Positions 6,031 to 10,366 of a stretch of DNA of 10,366 nt are shown here, piece by piece (positions within the stretch are counted from its first letter, which is position 1; the number at the start of each line of letters is the position of its first letter). The stretch spans positions 1 to 10,366 of the forward strand of contig CAJGEB010000023.1 in the NCBI GenBank assembly GCA_904502045.1, in the 5' to 3' direction. The notes beneath the pieces were generated by a model, which did not search any database, was not told the origin of the DNA, and saw only the letters and a program-made list of their open reading frames with translations. The DNA is from an uncultured Oscillospiraceae bacterium. GTDB lineage: Bacteria; Bacillota; Clostridia; Oscillospirales; Ruminococcaceae. The position numbers were made by a program, and so were the translations under genes.

Positions 6031-7938
6031 ATGAAATCAGTTGCAGAATTAAATGCTGTGCGCGCCAAATCTTTAAAAAGCATCGTTCTTCGTAAAGGCG
6101 CGGAAGCTATGGCAAACGTTCAGTCCGACTGCAAATACAACGTTCTTGTTTGCGGCGGTACCGGATGTACCTCTTCCCACAGCGAACAAATAGTTGAGAA
6201 ACTCAATAGCGAGATCGCGGCTAACGGACTCGAAAAGGACGTTAAGGTAGTTCTTACCGGTTGTTTCGGCCTTTGCGCTCTCGGTCCTATAATGATAGTT
6301 TATCCTGAGGGTTGCTTCTACTCTATGGTAGATGTCAACAATATTCCGAGAATCGTTAAGGAGCACCTTGTAGAAGGAAAGCCCGTAACCGAACTTCTCT
6401 ACAAAGAAACCGTAGCTGAAGACGGCTCCATCAAGGCTCTTGACGAAACCGATTTTTACAAAAAGCAGATTCGTGTTGCTTTGCGTAACTGCGGTGTTAT
6501 AGATCCCGAAGATATCAATGAATACATAGCCAACGACGGTTACCTTGCTCTTGCTAAGGTACTCACCGAGATGACTCCCGACGACGTTATCAAGTGCGTT
6601 TCGGATTCCGGTCTTCGCGGAAGAGGCGGCGGCGGATTCCCCACAGGACGCAAATGGGCTCTTACCGCTCCCAACAAGGCTCCTCAGAAGTACGTTGTAT
6701 GTAACGCCGACGAGGGTGACCCCGGAGCTTTCATGGACCGTTCCGTTCTTGAGGGCGACCCCCACTGTGTAATCGAGGCTATGGCTATCGCAGGATACGC
6801 TATCGGAGCTACCCTCGGATACGTATACGTTCGTGCTGAGTACCCCATCGCTGTTCGCCGTCTGCAGATCGCTATCGATCAGGCTCGCGAGGCAGGACTC
6901 CTCGGCAAGAACATCTTCGGTTCCGGATTCGATTTCGATATGGAGATCCGTCTTGGAGCAGGAGCTTTCGTTTGCGGAGAGGAAACCGCTCTTATGACCT
7001 CTATCGAGGGTAACCGCGGTGAGCCCCGTCCCCGTCCTCCCTATCCTGCAGTTAAGGGTCTTTACAATTCTCCTACTACCGAGAATAACGTTGAGACTTT
7101 CGCTAATATTCCTCAGATAATCCTCCGTGGTCCCGAGTGGTTTGCTTCGATGGGAACCGAAAAATCCAAGGGAACCAAGGTATTTGCTCTCGGCGGAAAG
7201 ATCGAGCACACCGGACTTGTTGAGATTCCGATGGGAACCACCCTGCGTGAGATCATCGAAGAGATCGGCGGCGGTATTCCTAACGGTAAGAAGTTCAAGG
7301 CTGCTCAGACCGGTGGACCTTCCGGCGGATGTATTCCTGCCTCCCTCATGGACACCGAAGTTGACTACGATAACCTCGTTGCTATGGGTTGTATGATGGG
7401 CTCCGGCGGACTTATAGTAATGGACGAGGACAGCTGTATGGTTGATATGGCTAAGTTCTTCCTTGAGTTTACCGTTGACGAGTCCTGCGGAAAATGTACT
7501 CCCTGCCGCGTAGGTACAAAGAGACTTCTTGAAATGCTTGATAAGATCACTCAGGGTAAGGGAACCCTTGAGGATCTCGATAAAATGGAAGAGCTGTGCA
7601 ACTACATCAAGGCTAACTCCCTCTGCGGACTCGGCCAGACCGCTCCCAACCCCGTACTTGCTACTCTCAAGTTCTTCCGCGATGAATACGTTGCTCACGT
7701 TACCGATAAGAAATGTCCCGCAGGCGTATGTAAGGATCTCCTTACCTTCACCATCGACAAGGAAAAATGTATCGGATGCGGTATGTGCGCAAGAAGCTGT
7801 CCCGCAAACGCTATCGTTAAGACCGATTACGTTGCTCCCGGACACAAGCTTCCCTCTTATGAGATCGATGCTTCTAAGTGCGTAAAGTGCGGCGCTTGCA
7901 TCGGTACATGTAAGTTTAAAGCAATAAGCAAAAAGTAA
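6031..7938 (+). CDS. hydB: NuoF-like FMN/Fe-S subunit of NAD-linked [FeFe]-hydrogenase (HydB)
   Basis: This is the NAD(H)-binding flavoprotein of the HydABC hydrogenase and, in characterised relatives, the site of flavin-based electron bifurcation between NADH and ferredoxin. Domains in the 635 residues: (1) thioredoxin-like [2Fe-2S], ligands C41, C46 (CGGTGC), C78, C82 (CFGLC); (2) the NuoF core with the glycine-rich nucleotide/FMN loop GRGGGGFPTG (197-206) and CNADEGDPGAFMDR shortly after; (3) the N3-type [4Fe-4S] site C486, C489, C492 (SCGKCTPCR) and C532; (4) a C-terminal 2x[4Fe-4S] ferredoxin domain, C580/C583/C586/C590 and C617/C620/C623/C627. This N- and C-terminally extended form is typical of hydrogenase HydB rather than respiratory NuoF. 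Codon choice is strongly restricted (TTA, CTA and TCA almost absent), suggesting high expression. hydA follows after 17 nt. Confidence 0.95.
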   Translation: MKSVAELNAVRAKSLKSIVLRKGAEAMANVQSDCKYNVLVCGGTGCTSSHSEQIVEKLNSEIAANGLEKDVKVVLTGCFGLCALGPIMIVYPEGCFYSMVDVNNIPRIVKEHLVEGKPVTELLYKETVAEDGSIKALDETDFYKKQIRVALRNCGVIDPEDINEYIANDGYLALAKVLTEMTPDDVIKCVSDSGLRGRGGGGFPTGRKWALTAPNKAPQKYVVCNADEGDPGAFMDRSVLEGDPHCVIEAMAIAGYAIGATLGYVYVRAEYPIAVRRLQIAIDQAREAGLLGKNIFGSGFDFDMEIRLGAGAFVCGEETALMTSIEGNRGEPRPRPPYPAVKGLYNSPTTENNVETFANIPQIILRGPEWFASMGTEKSKGTKVFALGGKIEHTGLVEIPMGTTLREIIEEIGGGIPNGKKFKAAQTGGPSGGCIPASLMDTEVDYDNLVAMGCMMGSGGLIVMDEDSCMVDMAKFFLEFTVDESCGKCTPCRVGTKRLLEMLDKITQGKGTLEDLDKMEELCNYIKANSLCGLGQTAPNPVLATLKFFRDEYVAHVTDKKCPAGVCKDLLTFTIDKEKCIGCGMCARSCPANAIVKTDYVAPGHKLPSYEIDASKCVKCGACIGTCKFKAISKK

Positions 7939-7955
7939 GAAAGGGGCCTATTATA

Positions 7956-9692
7956 ATGGAAATGGTAAATGTTAAAGTAAACGGTATTGCTGTAAGCGTA
8001 CCCAAGGGCTCCACTATTTTAGAGGCTGCCCGTAAAGCCGGAGTTGAGATCCCCACCCTCTGTTATATGAAAGAGAAAAACGAGATCGGTGCTTGCCGTA
8101 TCTGCGTTGTTGAGGCTACCGGAGCTCGCGGACTCGTTACCGCTTGCGTATATCCCGTAGCTGAAGGTATGGAGGTCCAGACCAACACCGCAAAAGTTCA
8201 GAAGGCTCGTAAGACTACCCTCGAACTGATGCTTTCCACCCACGAGAAAAAGTGCTTATCTTGCTCTCGTTCCACAAACTGCGAGCTGCAGAATCTTTGC
8301 TACGAGTATGGCGTAGATGCAGGAGCTTTCAACGGATATCGTCCGATGTACGAGCTCGATACCTCTACTCCTCACCTCGTAAGAGATAATAATAAGTGTA
8401 TCCTTTGCCGTCGCTGCGTAGCTGCATGTAACGAGCAGTTCGTAAGCGTTATCGGTCCCAACGACCGCGGAATTGATACTGCTATCGGTTCTCCCTTCAA
8501 GGTTTCCCTCAACGAAACTCCTTGTATCTCCTGCGGACAGTGCACCGTTGTATGTCCTACCGGCGCTCTTACCGAAAAGGATGATACCGATAAGGTTTGG
8601 GCTGCTCTTGCTGATCCTTCTAAGCACGTTGTTGTGCAGACCGCTCCCTCTATCCGTGCTACTCTCGGTGAATGCTTCGGTATGCCGATTGGTACCAACG
8701 TTGAGGGTAAGATGGTTGCTGCGCTCCGCCGTCTCGGATTTGATAAGGTATTTGATACCGACTTCGCTGCTGACCTCACTATCGTTGAGGAAGCTAACGA
8801 GCTTGTTGAGCGTATCAAGAACAACGGCGTTCTTCCTATGATCACCTCCTGCTCGCCCGGTTGGGTAAAGTTCTGCGAGCTTTACTACCCCGACATGATC
8901 GCAAACCTCTCCACCTGCAAATCTCCTCAACAGATGGCGGGTGCTGTTATCAAGACCTACTACGCTGAGAAGATGGGCATTGATCCCAAGGATATCGTAA
9001 GCGTATCCATTATGCCTTGTACCGCTAAAAAGTTTGAGATCGGACGTGACGACGAAGACGCTGCGGGAGTTCCCGATGTAGATGTCGCTCTCACCACCCG
9101 CGAGCTCGCTAAGATGATCCAGCGTGCAGGACTCAAGTTTACTGCTCTTCCCGACGAAGAGTTTGATAATCCTCTCGGTGAGGATACCGGAGCTGCTGTT
9201 ATATTCGGTGCTACCGGCGGAGTTATGGAAGCTGCTGTTCGTACCGCTAACGCATGGCTCAACGGTGCTTCCGAGCCTATTGAGCTCACCGCAGTACGCG
9301 GAACCGAAGGTCTTAAGCAGGCCAGCGTAAACGTAGGCGGAACCGAACTCAAGGTCGCTGTTGCTTCCGGCGCCGCTGCTGCTAAGGAAGTTATGGACCA
9401 AATCAAGAACGGTAATCCTAACGGTTGGGGCTTTGTTGAGATCATGGGTTGCCCCGGCGGATGCGTAAACGGCGGCGGTCAGCCTATCCACCCGCAGTAC
9501 GTTCGCGATACCGTAGACCTCAAGTCCGTTCGCGCCAAGGCTCTCTACGATCAGGACAGCGCTATGGCTATCCGTATGTCGCATGAGTCCCCCGTTGTAA
9601 AGACTCTTTACAGCGAGTGGTACGACGGAATCGGCGGACATAAGGCTCACCACGATCTCCACACCTCTTATGTCGCTCGTAAAAAATATTAA
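7956..9692 (+). CDS. hydA: [FeFe]-hydrogenase catalytic subunit (HydA)
   Basis: Catalyses 2 H+ + 2 e- to H2 (reversible) at the H-cluster. The 578 residues match Clostridium pasteurianum CpI (574) in plan and almost in numbering. The N-terminal [2Fe-2S] domain has C36, C47, C50, C64. Next come the His-ligated [4Fe-4S] site H96, C100, C103, C109, and two ferredoxin clusters, C148/C151/C154/C158 and C190/C193/C196/C200. The H-cluster domain follows with L1 TSCSPGW (297-303), L2 MPCTAKKFE (C355) and L3 MGCPGGCVNGGGQP (C499, C503), then a small-subunit-like tail ending HDLHTSY. Proton-path residues known from CpI (E279, E282, C299, S319) are present, but position 300, a cysteine ligand in CpI, is serine. 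The extra C-terminal [2Fe-2S] domain of Thermotoga HydA is absent. AAAGGGG lies about 10 nt before the ATG. Last gene of the operon; maturation genes hydEFG are not in the window. Confidence 0.96.
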   Translation: MEMVNVKVNGIAVSVPKGSTILEAARKAGVEIPTLCYMKEKNEIGACRICVVEATGARGLVTACVYPVAEGMEVQTNTAKVQKARKTTLELMLSTHEKKCLSCSRSTNCELQNLCYEYGVDAGAFNGYRPMYELDTSTPHLVRDNNKCILCRRCVAACNEQFVSVIGPNDRGIDTAIGSPFKVSLNETPCISCGQCTVVCPTGALTEKDDTDKVWAALADPSKHVVVQTAPSIRATLGECFGMPIGTNVEGKMVAALRRLGFDKVFDTDFAADLTIVEEANELVERIKNNGVLPMITSCSPGWVKFCELYYPDMIANLSTCKSPQQMAGAVIKTYYAEKMGIDPKDIVSVSIMPCTAKKFEIGRDDEDAAGVPDVDVALTTRELAKMIQRAGLKFTALPDEEFDNPLGEDTGAAVIFGATGGVMEAAVRTANAWLNGASEPIELTAVRGTEGLKQASVNVGGTELKVAVASGAAAAKEVMDQIKNGNPNGWGFVEIMGCPGGCVNGGGQPIHPQYVRDTVDLKSVRAKALYDQDSAMAIRMSHESPVVKTLYSEWYDGIGGHKAHHDLHTSYVARKKY

Positions 9693-9707
9693 TCGTTAAC
9701 TAATTTT

Positions 9708-9750
9708 AAAAAGCTGCGAATTTCTTGTGAAGTTCGTAGCTTTTTTGTTT
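9708..9750 (+). terminator. Intrinsic terminator of the hydrogenase operon
   Basis: A long stem pairs AAAAAGCTGCGAATTTC (9708-9724) with GAAGTTCGTAGCTTTTT (from 9729), allowing two G-T pairs, around a TTGT loop. It runs into T-rich sequence (TTTTTTGTTT). It lies 15 nt after the hydA stop and separates the operon from the following HAD gene. Confidence 0.92.
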
Positions 9751-9798
9751 TTGTTATGTTAAAATATTAAATAGTATTTTTGTTAAAGGAGCCCTACT

Positions 9799-10366
9799 AT
9801 GCCGATAACCACCGTTTTATTCGATCTTGACGGAACCTTACTCCCGATGGACCTTGAAGTATTTACCAAAGAGTACCTCAAAAGGCTTTCATCAAAACTT
9901 GCACAAATAGGGTATGAGCCAAAGTCACTTGTTGAAACGATATGGCGTGGTACCGCGGCTATGATTAAAAATAACGGCGAAAAAAACAACGAAGAAGTGT
10001 TTTGGGATACCGCTGTAGCTCTTCAAGGTGAAAAAATTCTTGATGACAAAAAGTATTTTGATGAATTTTATAGGTACGAGTTTAATAAAATAAAATCTGT
10101 TTGCGGCTACAACGAGGCTGCGGCTGAAACGGTGCAAAATCTCAAAAAGCGCGGATTTCGCATTGTCCTTGCGACAAATCCCATATTCCCCGCCATAGCT
10201 ACCGAAAACCGATTGAGGTGGACAGGCCTTCCTCCTGAGGACTTCGATTTTTATACTACCTACGAAAACAGCCGTTACTGCAAACCTAACCCTAACTATT
10301 ACACCTCGATATTATCCGCTCTCGGACTATCTCCCTCGGAATGTCTTATGGTCGGAAACGACGTTA
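9799..10366 (+). CDS. HAD-superfamily hydrolase, 5' part (runs off the window)
   Basis: A haloacid-dehalogenase-like hydrolase, probably a cytoplasmic phosphatase acting on a small phosphorylated metabolite. The frame is open to the window end (189 codons plus one base). Motif I is FDLDGTLL with nucleophile D9 and acid D11; motif II is LATNP with T126; motif III is the lysine K162 in CKPNPNYY; motif IV begins at VGND (D188) right at the edge. Between motifs I and II (about 20-100) lies a mainly helical, charged insertion, the C1 cap of phosphoglycolate-phosphatase-like enzymes. AAAGGAG sits 8 nt before the ATG. The gene lies after the hydrogenase terminator, so it is probably a separate unit; no convincing promoter was seen in the 50-nt AT-rich gap. 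Codon use is less biased than in the hyd genes. The substrate is unknown. Confidence 0.92.
   Translation, partial: MPITTVLFDLDGTLLPMDLEVFTKEYLKRLSSKLAQIGYEPKSLVETIWRGTAAMIKNNGEKNNEEVFWDTAVALQGEKILDDKKYFDEFYRYEFNKIKSVCGYNEAAAETVQNLKKRGFRIVLATNPIFPAIATENRLRWTGLPPEDFDFYTTYENSRYCKPNPNYYTSILSALGLSPSECLMVGNDV

Noticed and set aside
5466..6083. 205-codon minus-strand frame across hydC
   Set aside because: In antisense register with hydC and without recognisable motifs or a credible ribosome binding site; it also runs into the hydB start.
6073..7845. 590-codon open frame on the minus strand across hydB
   Set aside because: It is in exact antisense codon register with hydB, so it stays open only because hydB avoids TTA, CTA and TCA codons. 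Its translation has no recognisable domain, and the sense strand carries all Fe-S and FMN motifs.
8256..9662. 468-codon open frame on the minus strand across hydA
   Set aside because: Same antisense-register artefact of biased codon use; no domain is recognisable.
9747..9798. Possible promoter for the HAD gene in the AT-rich gap
   Set aside because: Candidate hexamers (TTGTTT or TTGTTA with TAAATA or TAGTAT) have poor matches or wrong spacing, so none could be called.

Overview
The window looks like a chromosomal segment of a spore-forming, fermentative clostridial bacterium (Bacillota, Clostridia; a gut Oscillospiraceae/Ruminococcus-like lineage is my guess). The basis is a clear SpoIIE sporulation phosphatase, a three-subunit NAD-linked [FeFe]-hydrogenase of the electron-bifurcating type, strong AGGAGG-type ribosome binding sites, AT-rich intergenic regions and U-tract terminators. 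No mobile element, CRISPR array, tRNA or rRNA was seen.

Layout from left to right. (1) Positions 1-85 hold the 5' end of a leftward gene starting with a membrane anchor or signal peptide. (2) Its divergent neighbour is spoIIE (356-2686, +), with a probable Spo0A-controlled promoter (TATAAT at 290-295, an 8/9 Spo0A box over the -35 region and a second one downstream). (3) A perfect 11-bp hairpin at 2691-2716, flanked by A and T runs, ends spoIIE and the converging ABC operon. (4) A leftward polar amino-acid ABC transporter operon covers 5099-2728: lipoprotein binding protein, permease, ATPase. It has a full-consensus sigma-A promoter and a strong stem-loop between the binding protein and permease genes. 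The ATPase gene carries an in-frame TAG that removes the last 27 codons of an otherwise intact reading frame. (5) A 390-bp divergent region (5100-5489) carries the promoters of both operons and a Rex-like site. (6) A rightward hydrogenase operon, nuoE-like/hydC, nuoF-like/hydB, hydA (5490-9692), is closed by a strong terminator. (7) The 5' part of a HAD-superfamily phosphatase begins at 9799 and runs off the end.

The three hydrogenase subunits should form one cytoplasmic complex. NADH is handled at the FMN/4Fe-4S core of the NuoF-like subunit, reduced ferredoxin is expected to enter through a ferredoxin-type domain, and H2 is made or used at the H-cluster of HydA. This lets a sugar fermenter dispose of reductant as H2. 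A Rex (NADH/NAD+ sensor) site upstream would fit that role. The ABC transporter and SpoIIE have no evident functional link to the hydrogenase.

I did not find a wholly new system. The points most worth a second look are the amber codon in the ATPase gene, serine at the H-cluster L1 position aligned with CpI Cys300, the candidate Rex and Spo0A operators, and the hairpin inside the ABC operon.
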